Shown here in pieces: positions 1-11,128 of a stretch of DNA of 64,000 nt. The notes beneath the pieces are model-generated. The model made no database searches. It was not told the DNA's origin and worked only from the letters and a program-made list of their open reading frames with translations. The first letter of the stretch is position 1, and each line of letters starts with the position of its first letter. The translations under genes were made by a program, and so were the position numbers. The DNA lies in the NCBI GenBank assembly GCA_017607445.1, contig JAEVHH010000007.1, forward strand, positions 682,001 to 746,000, read 5' to 3'. The DNA comes from Histoplasma ohiense. Its lineage: Eukaryota > Ascomycota > Eurotiomycetes > Onygenales > Ajellomycetaceae.

Positions 1-2342
1 AGTTTGCTAGATGGGAGGCACGCATGCTCCGTTCAACCAACACCCGGCGAGCGAATCCCTCGAAACAACCGTTTATCAAATATGACACGGAGTTTTTCTC
101 ATTTATTCGGCAGTCAATTGAATGGTTGTCAACAACTTTGCATGTTCAGCTGCTGGCGCGCTGACCGCCTTCCATGTGGAATATGGAATATGGAATATAT
201 GGCTTTCACGACTAACTAGTATTTAACTAGCTAGCAATGATGTACTGTACGAAGTTACGCCGCAGCATATCTAGCTATCTTTTCGTGATACTACTCATCA
301 TATATCGACTTGCATCTTGGAAAATGAACAATCCCCTTCCAGATCCGCTTGTCCTTTTTGCAAAATGCAGTTAAAAACTGGTTGTATAAAACATAAATAC
401 AGATAAGATGTTCGGCGTAGTATTAATAATTTATGTCGCTTTTGCAAAAAAAAAAAAAAAAATGAAAGAATATGGAATATGAGATATAAAATCTCGGCTT
501 TGCGCCACACAAGCAAAACTAAAACCTTTAAAAAAAAAAAAAAAAAAAGCCCCAATGCCGAAAGCCAGTGTGGAAAGTAAGTATTCGGTTGAAATCAAGA
601 AAAGGGAGGACTAACTACTAACTACCTGGGGTTCCCCCTCCCCTCCCCAACATAATAATAACAAGACGGCGCGTGGGGATAATGAAACCCGATTTTCTCC
701 ATGCCAGGTATATATTATTATCTATCTAGATATCTAGATCTAGACGGTTGCGCAACGGTCTGTCGGGGTGGGTAATGTACAGTACAGCAGATCTAGATAA
801 CAATTGCCATGGGCGTGCGTACTAGGTAGTGTATGTATATGTGGAACTCCTATCTTCTCCATCTCCATCTTCACGTGTGAGTGAGGTTGTATAATTTATT
901 TCGCGATCGTGGCGGTGCGGGTTGGATATCGGGGAAGAAAGATCTCTTTTCTTTTTTTTGTTCTCCTACATTGAGTAGATGTGCACGCACCTATCTCTAC
1001 ACTGTACATACGGCACATAGAGAAGGGCGGGCATGCAGAAGTTGAAAAGACCATATTTTATTCAGAGCCTCAATGAATTAAGTAGGTACCCAAGAAAAAA
1101 GAAGTTAAATTCAATCAAGCCGACTAACCCCAAGCTAAATCAAACGAATCCATCCAAGCCAGCCTATATATATGTAAAATGTGAGCATAATGTTTTTTGT
1201 TATATAAAGAAAAAGAAGAAAAGAAGAAAAAGCAGAGCATTCGACTTCTTGTCTGCTCTCTCCTTCCCCTCTTTTTTTATGTTAATAGCGAAGGATTGGA
1301 ATCCACCATCTCATCAACCTCATCCAATTACATCCCATCCTTTTCTCCGCCGTTTGCCAAAAGAGAGAAGAGAGAAAAAGGAAAGGTTGAAAGTTGAATA
1401 AATAAGAAACATGCAGAAGGAATGTAAAAGGCCAAGTGGCAGGCTGACTGCCAAAAGGAAGAAATCTGAAAACAAGGGGGGAAAAGAATGATAGATATCT
1501 CACCAGAATGAATGACAGTGAGGGAGGTAAACTAATAAGGAAAAAAAAAAATATAGAAATATGTATGAATATATGTGAATGATTATGTGATGTGTATGTA
1601 TGTAGACATGAGTAATGTGTATCAAGTAATATGGACGCTGTTTCCCAAACAGAGTGAAAGCTCAAAAAACCAAAATGAGGTCGTGGGGCTCATGAGATAA
1701 AATGTGAAGTGTCAGTTATCAAAACGAATGTCTTCGCCATATATGTATGGGCTTAGAAAGGAAATGCGAAAAGGATAGGCAGGGTAGGCAGGCAGGAGGG
1801 AGGATAAGGATGAGAAGTATATAGAGTGCAAGGTTGATGAGAAATGAAAATGATGTCATAAATGCCAGCAATATGCAAGGATGGAGTAGAAAACCAAAAA
1901 AAAAAAAAAAAAAAAAAGAGAAAAGAAAAGAGTAAAAACGATCCAGCTTTTTATTGATGATACATCAAAACTTTTTTGGGGCGCGACTGGGCAGAGAAAG
2001 GGAAAGAGAAGGAAGTTGCAAAGGCAAGTAAAGGAGAGAGCGAAATAAAAGAGAGAAAAAAACAACCAAACCAACTGCCGTCTATCTATATAGGGGTACA
2101 AAGCGTTTTTTTGCTTTTTCGCGTGGACGCAAGCAAAATTGGAAAATGGAAAACTGATGATGTTTAAAAAGGAAAGGAAACAATTGTGCGATGCAATGTA
2201 CAGGTGGTGAGGAATATAGGCCAAGAGGCCCCTCTCCCAAAGTACCACAAGAGACTAATTAGCGGTCAGCGAGAGTGCACACATCGCCAACGGTGGAACA
2301 CCACTTGCTATTTTTCTTTCTTCGATCTGCGTTTACATTTTC
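1..2342. other. Gene-free 3' flank of the CRIB gene
   Basis: I see no supportable gene here. The stretch holds long A runs (446-462, 530-548 and 1896-1917) and many short AG-rich segments. From about 1.2 to 2.25 kb the + strand is strongly purine-rich. Because the neighbouring gene lies on the minus strand, its downstream sequence is therefore pyrimidine-rich in the sense direction, so part of this is probably its 3' untranslated region. The open frames here are low-complexity and match no family I know. Confidence 0.6.
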
Positions 2343-5072
2343 TCACCGCGATGCGGGGGCGGGAGTCGCTGCAGCTGCAGTGGGAAAAAGCGAGTATGAC
2401 TTTCGAGCCTTCCGACCACTAGGGCCACGGGTTACAGTGGCAGACCGCTTTCGAGTCTCAGGGGTCTTGGTCTTGACGGGCGAGGTAGGTTGGCACAGAT
2501 CCAAGGCGGATACAGACTTCGCGCGATCGTGATACGGCATCTTCGGTACAGATGACACCTCAGAATTATAGCCATCCACAGAATCTGCGGACAAGATAGG
2601 CGCCGATCGCTGGGTGAGCTCTCGCGCCAGGCTCTTACTTCGTTGATGAATGGCGATGGGGGGCGGGCGGGAGGCAATTTTCTTCATTTGCTGTTCACCG
2701 GCAGAGGGCATGGAATCATGATCCACGGCTGGGTGGCTGCGGTTCGAACTATGCACTAACTCGGGAACACTGATTGTGGACACCGACGAGCGATGCTTTC
2801 GTGCGACTGATGCCGCGCGGGACAGGATAATGCTTTCCTGTGAGTTGCACTTGCTGATTGGAGAACAGCTTCCTCGCGAAGAATCGACGGGCTCGTCCAC
2901 CTGGGTTGGGAAGTACAAGGGATAATGTTCGTCGATCTTTTGGCCGCCCGGAATCAACTCGTCATAGGCTTGATTTGACACCATGTCATCTCCAAAGGGC
3001 GCTGCCACGATTGGCACATGCTCGGCTCTAAAGTAATCGGCTTGTGATAACGGATCTACTTGAACGCATGGAAGAAGACTGGTCGCTGTTATTGGGCTAA
3101 CATCATAACTCGCAGCAATGAAAAGGGGCACTGTAGCGGTGTTCTCATTGATGCTTTGCCGGTCACTGTGTTCCGATGCATCCTGACTCTCTTGATTCTG
3201 GAGATCAATGGGTTCGGCAAACTTTTCTGTGCCAATGGCGTCGGGGGAATCAGCCACGGGGGTTGCTCTAATAGTCAGGCTCTCGAGTCTCTCTCTCATT
3301 TCCAGTTCTTCAAATGAAGTGCGTTGCCAATCGAAATTTGAATTTGACTCTGCAGCATGCTCGTAGCAATAATCGATGTCATCCTCCCATGACAAGTCAT
3401 CTGCTGGGCGTTGCAATATCGAACGCCGCTTGTTCAATGCCCATTTCTTCTGTGCAAAAGCTGCATCGGAATCTCCAGCAAGTGCTGGGATCGTAGGAGA
3501 TCCAAGCGGCTCTTGGACGCGTTGTTTATACAAAGGCACTGCAGGTAAAGGTTTATCGAAGTCCACTCTGGGGGTGGACTGTCCAAAGCGGAAAGGTTCT
3601 GACGAAGTTGCGAGGACGGAGTTTCGTGCCTCACTATTGCGGGATGCCGCAGTCTCGTCCTCCTCTGGAACATCTGCGAGATCAAAAGTATGAATATTCG
3701 ATGGCGGTGTGCGGGCCATTACTGGCTCATCGTCATCAGGTGTGATAGCGTTTCCGACACCGGGGAAGACGCTGGGCAGATCCAGCTTTGGGAGGTGTTG
3801 CTCTTGTGTATCATCGTACCTTGTTTCTGGAACAACAAAGGTAGAATGAAGACCAAGCAGGGCATCAATCGTTTGAGGTGATGGCTCAGGGATATCAGGT
3901 GTTGCCAGCTTTGAAGACGATCGAGGAGGCGGTATCATCGATGGGGATGATTGTTGCCTGGACAGGCGAGACACTGGGCGAGAAAAGTTTTCTACTGATC
4001 GAGAATTGCGGTTTGATTGAAGATTGGAATGGGAGTTATTAGGTGAGGTGCGTGCATTAGGTGATCGAGGGGGGCTATGGGAGTGCTGGAACTTTGAGTC
4101 CCAGGTGCGCATAATGGCATCATTGTTGGTGGAAATATTGTCAGAGGAAGAGTTTTCGGAATGCAAGCGTTCGGCTCTGATTCCCTTCAGCTCGCTGCCA
4201 GGACGCTGGGAGGCCCTAATGACGGAGAATTCCGTAACTATATCATGGAGATGACAGTTATTCAAAGGTGGGAGCTGGCTGGGGCTCGTATGTGTAACAT
4301 GTTGGAAGTCGAAAGGGTCAGAGATATTCTTCTTCAGGGCATCTATACCATGAAAAGGAGAGAACAAACGCAGCCAATGTCAGCCAAAACTCCAGCAATT
4401 CATATGTATGAATACGCAGGTTAACAAGAATAAGGGGGAAAGGGGGGGGGAGAGGAGGGAGGAACACGAACGGGTGTCGCTGTGCCGCGATCTATGGCTG
4501 CGGTAGAATATCCCAAGCGCATCCGTTTTCTGGGACGCAGAGTGAGCTCCTCTGGCCATTTCGTCTTCCTCGTCTAGGGTTAGGGTGGAAGAGATGCTGA
4601 ATTTGCTTCCCTTGCGTCGAAGAATGCGGCTGCCACGCGACAGAATAGACTTTGTAGTGACAGCTTCTTTCTCAGAAGCGGAAATGGAACTAGAAGGGGT
4701 TCGACCGTCTTGAGAAGATCTCCGCGAGCCGGTGTCAACACTGGTCATAGACGAGGCAGGAGACTTGAAGGAAGAGGAGCTGGAGGTGGCTGTGTTGCTT
4801 CGGGAGCGGGCACCAAAGACAGAGAGGCGGATAGGACTACGGGTGGCGGATCGCGAGCGGACTACAGCAGGGGATTCAGGGCGAGTATAGGTGGACGACA
4901 TTGGCGGCGGCAAATGGTCACAACTTTGGTTGCTATACCATTGCGAGTCGGGAGAGGAAGAAGAGGAGATTGGCGAAGACGGAAAACTGTTTTGATTGAT
5001 GTCGTCCGTGTTCTTGTCGTGAGTCCGTAGTTGATGTCGATGTTGTTTGAGGCTGGAAACAGAGCCAAACAT
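2343..5072 (-). CDS. CRIB (p21-Rho-binding) domain protein, two exons
   Basis: Predicted Cdc42/Rac-binding protein of about 866 residues, probably acting in polarity or MAP-kinase signalling. Exon 1 is 5072-4472 and exon 2 is 4342-2343. The 129-bp intron has donor GTTCGT, a CTGAC branch site and acceptor TATAG, and joining it keeps one open frame. The join creates a CRIB motif at about residues 207-219 (ISDPFDFQHVTHT), which fits the consensus I-S-x-P-x2-F-x-H-x2-H. The N-terminal 200 residues are Ser/Arg-rich and look disordered. A second ordered-looking block, with a WEDDIDYCYEHAAE stretch, lies near the middle; I recall it from other fungal CRIB proteins. The C-terminus is basic and Ser-rich. 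No kinase domain is present, so this is not a PAK/Ste20 kinase. The start is the first ATG of the open exon; a further upstream noncoding exon is possible. Confidence 0.82.
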
Positions 5073-5419
5073 GACACGCGGGAGGAGTCAAGAGCTAGCT
5101 AGAAGCAGCGTGTGGACGGGACCCACTCTGCGCATTCGACTAGGAAAATAGGAGGGGATGGGGGGATGGGGGGGGGGGTGGCGAGCACGATGGAGGTATA
5201 TATGGAAGGGTGCCGTTTTCATTTAGTTGTCTCCCTGTCAACAGGAAGACGGGAACCAGGGAGTGAGATATAGGCCAGGGCACCCTTGAAAACGGGACCA
5301 ATATATCTATCTGGGGGACCACGAGGAGATACCACGTTGAACGAGCGGAGAATTAGGGCTGGCAGTAATCCAATTGAGGTGAATTTATGAGGAGAGGATA
5401 TTCAAGCAAGAGAGAGAGC

Positions 5420-5468
5420 GTGTATGCGTATGCGTATGCGTATGTGTATGTGTATGTGTATGTGTATG
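5420..5468. repeat. Hexamer microsatellite (GTATGC/GTATGT)n
   Basis: About eight tandem copies of a six-base unit that changes from GTATGC to GTATGT partway along. It lies about 350-400 bp upstream of the CRIB gene start. Confidence 0.9.
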
Positions 5469-5499
5469 ACAGCAGAGAAAAGAAACAACAAAGGAATGA

Positions 5500-5665
5500 G
5501 TGGCGTCCGAGAGCGAGGAGAGAAGAGAGCGAGGGATGTCAGCGTGAGTGAGCACGGGGATAGAGGAGAAGGCAAGGAGAAGACAAGGAGCAGAAGGGAG
5601 AGAAGAGGCGGGAGGGCGAGAGGGCGAGAGGAAAAGGCGCAGGAGCACGTGCAAAGCGAGTGAGA
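5500..5665. repeat. Polypurine tract upstream of the CRIB gene
   Basis: About 165 bp are almost all G and A on the + strand, and so pyrimidine-rich in the sense direction of the minus-strand CRIB gene. CT-rich stretches near transcription starts are common in filamentous fungi, so this may mark the promoter or leader. That role is inferred. Confidence 0.6.
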
Positions 5666-6137
5666 CGGCAGGGAGAGGACGATCGTCGTGGATAGTCAGG
5701 TCAGAAGAACAATCACGAATAATCAATGGTGACTGGTGAATAAGAAGAAGCTATTTTCTCATCCCTCGAACAAGCTGGGCTCTCTGTATTGATTTGCCTT
5801 AGTAATTTTTGTCTTTTTATCCTTATGTGTGCTGGGGGGACTGATCTGATGCCCCCTGTGTATGAAGCAGGGCAAGGTTACCTTATATAGCATCCCCATG
5901 AAATGGTTTCCGTAACAGGGAAGAAAGAAGCTGGAGGCTTGAATCTTGAAAATCGAGTTTACAGGAGAAGCAACTGGGCAGCAGTAGCAGCAGCAGGAGC
6001 TGGATGAGGAGACCAAGAACAGGGACGAGAAGCCATTGAGGAAAATTGGAAGCAGAAGAAGAACGAGTGTGTGCAGCAGAGGAAGAGGTGGGGGGGGGAG
6101 TACTACTGCATACGCAGGAAGAGCGAAGAAGCATCCA

Positions 6138-6192
6138 TCGTCGTCGTCGTCGTCGTCGTCGTCGTTGTTGTTGGCGGCGGCGGCGGCGGCGG
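6138..6192. repeat. Compound trinucleotide repeat (TCG)n-(TTG)n-(GGC)n
   Basis: Three adjoining trinucleotide runs in direct succession. The frames that cross it give only homopolymeric peptides, so I do not treat it as coding. Confidence 0.9.
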
Positions 6193-6405
6193 GATGTCTG
6201 TATGTATATATTATGATATGAACAGAGAACGAACCAAGGGCGAAGGGAGCCAGCAACAGCGGCCCTGTGGGCGGTGGATGGCTGCAGCAGAGCCCAGCCC
6301 AGGCGAGCACGACCGACGCTGCTCGGGGCCAGGAGCAGGACGCGGTAAGGAGGGAGTAAGTAAGGGCTGCAGTACGTCAGTCAGTCGTCAGTCATCCCCG
6401 GTATC

Positions 6406-6437
6406 GTACCGTTCGTACCGTTCGTACCGTTCGTACC
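6406..6437. repeat. 9-bp tandem repeat (CGTACCGTT)n
   Basis: About three and a half perfect copies of a nine-base unit. Confidence 0.85.
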
Positions 6438-6526
6438 TGGCTTGGGTCGTTTTTTTGCAGTTTCAAAGAAGCCCTCGCCAAGACCAGGCCTGGAACGCAA
6501 TCGTCGCGTCCCACGCTTCTGGTTTT

Positions 6527-6553
6527 GCTTCTTCTTCTTCTTCTTCTTCTTCC
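6527..6553. repeat. (TTC)n microsatellite
   Basis: About nine copies of TTC in tandem, in noncoding sequence. Confidence 0.9.
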
Positions 6554-7313
6554 GGCGGGAGATGGATGATGCTCTTTTGCAAAAATGAGCAGCCAATACA
6601 GTGGACAGCGGACAGTGGACAGGAGACGAGGTTCGGTGCCTGAGTCGCGTTACACAGCTCAGGTCTCTCATGGGAAATATTCTACAGCAGCCATGCATGC
6701 ATATTCCCGACGGTCCCAATCGCAATGCATCGTCATATCTGTTGATATGTCTATATCCTCCTAGTTATTGAGCTCAAAACACACACTAGAACCAAACCCC
6801 CTAACAATACACAAAAATAAAAGGAAAGCTTGCTTGCGGTAAAACCGTCGCGTATCTCTCCGGTAAACTCTAATACAACACAAACCAGGAACCAGGAACC
6901 GAGCTCTCAACCAAACACAAGCCAAGATGCGAGGAAACCAACAGGATTACCAATGTCTGTTCTGCTCCTCCATCCGTTCTGCATCCATGCTTCGGCAGAT
7001 CACGCCATCCATACCAAGCTTCCAAGCTTCCAAACTTCCATCAGACTCCTACGACTCCACCTGCGACCCTCGTCATATCGGCCCACGGTGCGTTTACGAT
7101 CAACCAGCGATAATGAGACGGCGAGGGTGTTTATGTGTAGTGTAGTAGAAGTATGTCTGTCCCAAGACCTCCAGCGTTACACAGGAGGCGAGAGAGCGTG
7201 CATCTTTTGATCTCTCACGGCCGATCTGTCGGTACCTATACAGTACATACAGTACATACATACGTACCGGGGGAGAGGGGGATGAGTGGAGAATTGTAAC
7301 ATATCTTCACACA

Positions 7314-7338
7314 TATTCATTCATTCATTCATTCATTC
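7314..7338. repeat. (ATTC)n microsatellite
   Basis: Six copies of a four-base unit. Confidence 0.9.
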
Positions 7339-8876
7339 AAACTGACGATACTTTTTGTTCTCCACTTTCCTAATCAATTAGCTGCTTCTACGCGGCTTCT
7401 ACATGTCTGGAATTGGCCAAATGGTTAAATAAGAGGAACAGCAGAAGAAGCATGACGATGTTTGGAGCTGCAGAAAGCAACAACAGCAGATCTGAAAAAT
7501 CCTCCCAGCTTCAGCCACACTCCTCTCAAGAGCAGGGAAAAGGAAAAAGAAATAAGAAAGGAGCTTTTGTTTTTCCTCTTGACATTTTCTTTTCAGCTGG
7601 TTTTTGTGCTGTATATTTTCTTTTCCTTTCTCTGCTTTTCTTTTTTTATATCACTCCTTTCCCTTCCATGTCTCTTCTGAAAACTCGTCTACGAAAACTG
7701 CCGAACCCGCCCCGCCCACCCAAAAAGCTAAAAATGGAAAACCGAAGAATTGTCCATCATCTATCCCGATCTACCTTCCCAACCAAAAAAAAAAAAAAAA
7801 CCCTTTCCGTTCCCGCTTAGGGACGGCAAGAAATCTTCTGACAAATCGAATCGATAAATTAGTAAACCAATAACTAAACCAATAACTCGTCTTCCTCCCT
7901 GATCCTTTCTGCAGAAGACAGAAAATGGTGTGGGGGGAGACATAGTTAAGACGTAGACTGTGCATTTCCTCAAATCCCCCTGATCGACAACGGAGAAAGG
8001 AAACAAAAACAAAAACAAAAAAAAAAGAAAAAACGACCTGGTTTTTTTTTTTTTTTTTTTTTTGCCCTGCCACTTCAATTTCCTCCAGCAACTATCCCAC
8101 TCCTCCTGATTTTCCCTTGAATTCCCCAGCGTTGAACTTGTGCCAGCCAGCTATGTAGCTACTGTATTGGGGGAAGTTCATCCATGGTGGTCAGGAATGG
8201 CCCGATGGTACCTGGGGCTGAGACCTTTGGGAGGGGGTGGAGGTTGCTTCCTGTGTCTGCGGTGCCTGTGGTGCTGACGCCCAGGTTTCAACTAGCCTAG
8301 CCGCGATGGGGGGGGGGGGGAAAGGGGGACGAGACGAGACTTCTCTCACCCAAACACAAGACAGACATCGACATCCCCACTCCCCTCCTCCTGGGTTGTG
8401 GATGATTGACGATAGTGAAACGATGGGGGAGATAAGCTTGGGGTCTTCGGTTGTTGAAACTTTTTTTTTTTTGGATTTGAACTTGTGTGTGAAGAAAACG
8501 AAGGGAGTATTGTTAATTGAAACAAAAAATAAAAATCTTTTGAAGGATGGACGGACGCAATGTACTGCCGTCGTTCGCGAACTACTGGGTAGTTTTCCTT
8601 TTCCCCCGTTCGTCGTTTTTCCCTTCTCTGCGTTAACTTACCTGGTTAGTACGTCGGTTCATGTAGGAAAGTATATATATTATATCCTCCTTGCGGAGCT
8701 GTGGAACGACCTGCTGCGTCACTGCACAGTTAGAGGTAGCTGAAGTCGTGGCCCCTCCGTGGGTGGGCTTGGTTGGGTCCTTGCTTGACAAGCTTGACGT
8801 GCCCTGCTGGCTGCAGTGCGCGGGCCATTTGGGACCCAATGGGTTGCAGCCTCGCAGATAGGGTTAAAAAGCAAGC

Positions 8877-8911
8877 TGCTGGTTGCTGGTTGCTGGTTGC
8901 TGGTTGCTGGT
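8877..8911. repeat. Heptamer tandem repeat (TGCTGGT)n
   Basis: Five near-perfect head-to-tail copies of a seven-base unit. Confidence 0.9.
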
Positions 8912-9939
8912 GATTGCTGCGAACGAGGATCGATTGTTTTTTTTTAAACTTTGGCGCATGGGAGCCAAGCAGCGATGATGGAAGAAAAGCCATGGAAAAC
9001 AACGCGATGGATTTTCAAGCTTCGAGTACTTTGTTGGCGAGAGTCAACTCACCCGCTGCGCGACCCGGAGAAACTGATTTTTCGGGTTTACGCCGCGGAT
9101 TTGAAGCTTAGCTCGACCCAATCTTGACCGTGTTTCATTGCACAGAGCACAGAGTCTGTCGGTAATTCTGCTCTGCTCTGCTCCCATTTCATCCGAGGTG
9201 AAGAAGGGAAAATACAGTTTTCTTCTCTCCATAGCACCGCATCATATTGGGATCGAACAAGATTTCCCAAAAAACACAGTTAATTTGTCAATCCATAATT
9301 CAGGACTGTGAGCAGCAATTGACGCTCCAGACGCAGTTATTTTTTGCTCCTCAGCACCAACTCACTAACAATGCATGCTAACGTTCCTAAAACGAACCGA
9401 TGGAAAAGCAAAACCTGCTAAAACAAGCCGAAAAGCCAACCAAACACCACCAAGAAACGATTTCTCGTCTTAGCTCGTTTCCCCCAGCAATCAAAGGCTC
9501 TCCAATGGGCCAACCCTAGGCCAGCCACAGAAGGAAATTCCAACGGCTGTCTGAAAGTTTCGAAACTTAGCCAGGAGAGCCCAGCCCAGCGCGGCATTCT
9601 TTGGCTTAGCGGCTTGAACTAAAATTCGCTAAAACAAAAGAATGGAGAGCCGGCTAGCTTTTCGAATCTCCGAGAAACTTCCCTCTCTTCCAACAGGAAC
9701 AACCAACAACAAATCCCCCCTCTTGCAACGGCCCAGTACGACTCCAGCGATCGGCTGGGGAAGAAATCCCAGAGGATGGCCGATCGTCGCTGGTCGAAAC
9801 TTTACTTACACTTCACTTCGGCCCTTTTGTTCCTGATCGGCTGCCGATCATTTCATGATGCTGAGGGTCAACGATTTTATATCCGAAAAGAAAGAAGAAA
9901 GAAAGAAGACACTCCCGGCCGTGGTGGTTCGCTTTCCCG

Positions 9940-9977
9940 TTTTCTTTTCTTTTCTTTTCTTTTCTTTTCTTTTTTTT
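9940..9977. repeat. (TTTTC)n pentamer repeat
   Basis: About seven copies of a five-base unit ending in a short T run. Confidence 0.9.
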
Positions 9978-11070
9978 GACCCTTTCGTGGATGATGATAA
10001 AATCAATAGTCTTTGCATTAACGCAGAAGTAACCGACAGCTTAGCAGGGGAGGAGGTGGCTTCTTTCTTTCTTTGATTGAGAACTGTCTCCTCTCTGGCC
10101 TTGAATACGCAGTATAAGCTAGGCTGTGATCTCGGCGGGGGATGTACCAGATGTTTAACCCCATGTAGGCAGGTCAGGGCATGGCCGACGTGCAACCCTC
10201 TTCCTTGGGTTTTAGTAGTGTATTATTCTAGATAACTAGCTTAGGCTTGCCTGGGCTTGCATGGGTCTTGAGGTCATGTATGATGTACTGTACAGTACCT
10301 GGCTCTATTCTAACAAAACTACTTGTGATTCTCCTCGTGGGTTTCTTGAATTGCAGCGGGGTTAAGTGGTGGTGTGGTGGTGCGGACAGGGAAAAGTGCT
10401 GTACCATGTCTCCCGGAGTGGGAGAGGTGATATCAAGAGGACACGTTGAAAATGGCGCAGATTTTTTTATATACGCAGTATATATAGAAAATAAGGGATG
10501 GGCAGATTTTCCAAGTAGTATCGATCACTTCCCCCATTAGCCAGCAAGTCTGTGCATCGCCCAAGATCTCTCCGACAGGTTGGACGCTTTCCTTGGCCAT
10601 GATTTCTTAAGTTTAGGACGGTGGATGATGTACTGGGGAACTTCGATGAGGTTGCCGTTTTTCTGGAATGCGATCAAGAGGGGAGATACGCAGATACTAC
10701 TGCCTGGAATCCCAACCAACTGCTCGTTTGTTCGATTGCATCTTGCTGGAGGAATGAATTTCTTCTTCTAGTTCCCTTTTCCCCTCCTTCCCATGCTCGG
10801 CTCAAGCATGTACGAACTAGTTCCGGATCCGTTTTCAAGGCCATTATTGCCCATTGCAGCCATGGATGATGGATGTTTAACAGGATATATGCAACCTCCC
10901 GCAGACACTGTACCCCATTGCATCTTCATAATGTCTCCTCCATACCCTGAACAAATTATTTTGTATCGTGGATACCTTGCACGCATACGGTATGCACGCA
11001 TCCGAGAAATAATTGAAAAAGGGGAGGAGGCTCGTGCCTGGCCTGCTTCGCTCGCCCATGCTCATGGTCA

Positions 11071-11128
11071 ACCCTGACCCTGACCCTACACCCTGACCCT
11101 ACACCCTGACCCTACACCCTGACCTTGA
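11071..11128. repeat. Telomere-like 13-bp minisatellite (CCCTGACCCTACA)n
   Basis: Just over three copies of a 13-bp unit, itself built from CCCTGA and CCCTACA words close to the fungal telomere repeat CCCTAA. It lies inside single-copy DNA with housekeeping genes not far away, so it is an interstitial, degenerate array rather than a chromosome end. Confidence 0.85.

Noticed and set aside
5759..6310. Minus-strand 183-codon open frame
   Set aside because: Built on trinucleotide repeats giving runs of Asp, Ala and Leu. No domain; a by-product of the microsatellite.
8237..8743. Plus-strand 168-codon open frame in the gene desert
   Set aside because: Begins with a GTG-type start, crosses G and T homopolymers, and its composition follows local nucleotide bias.
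11071..11128. Possible chromosome end
   Set aside because: The repeat is degenerate, short and flanked on both sides by normal sequence; true telomeric CCCTAA units are absent.
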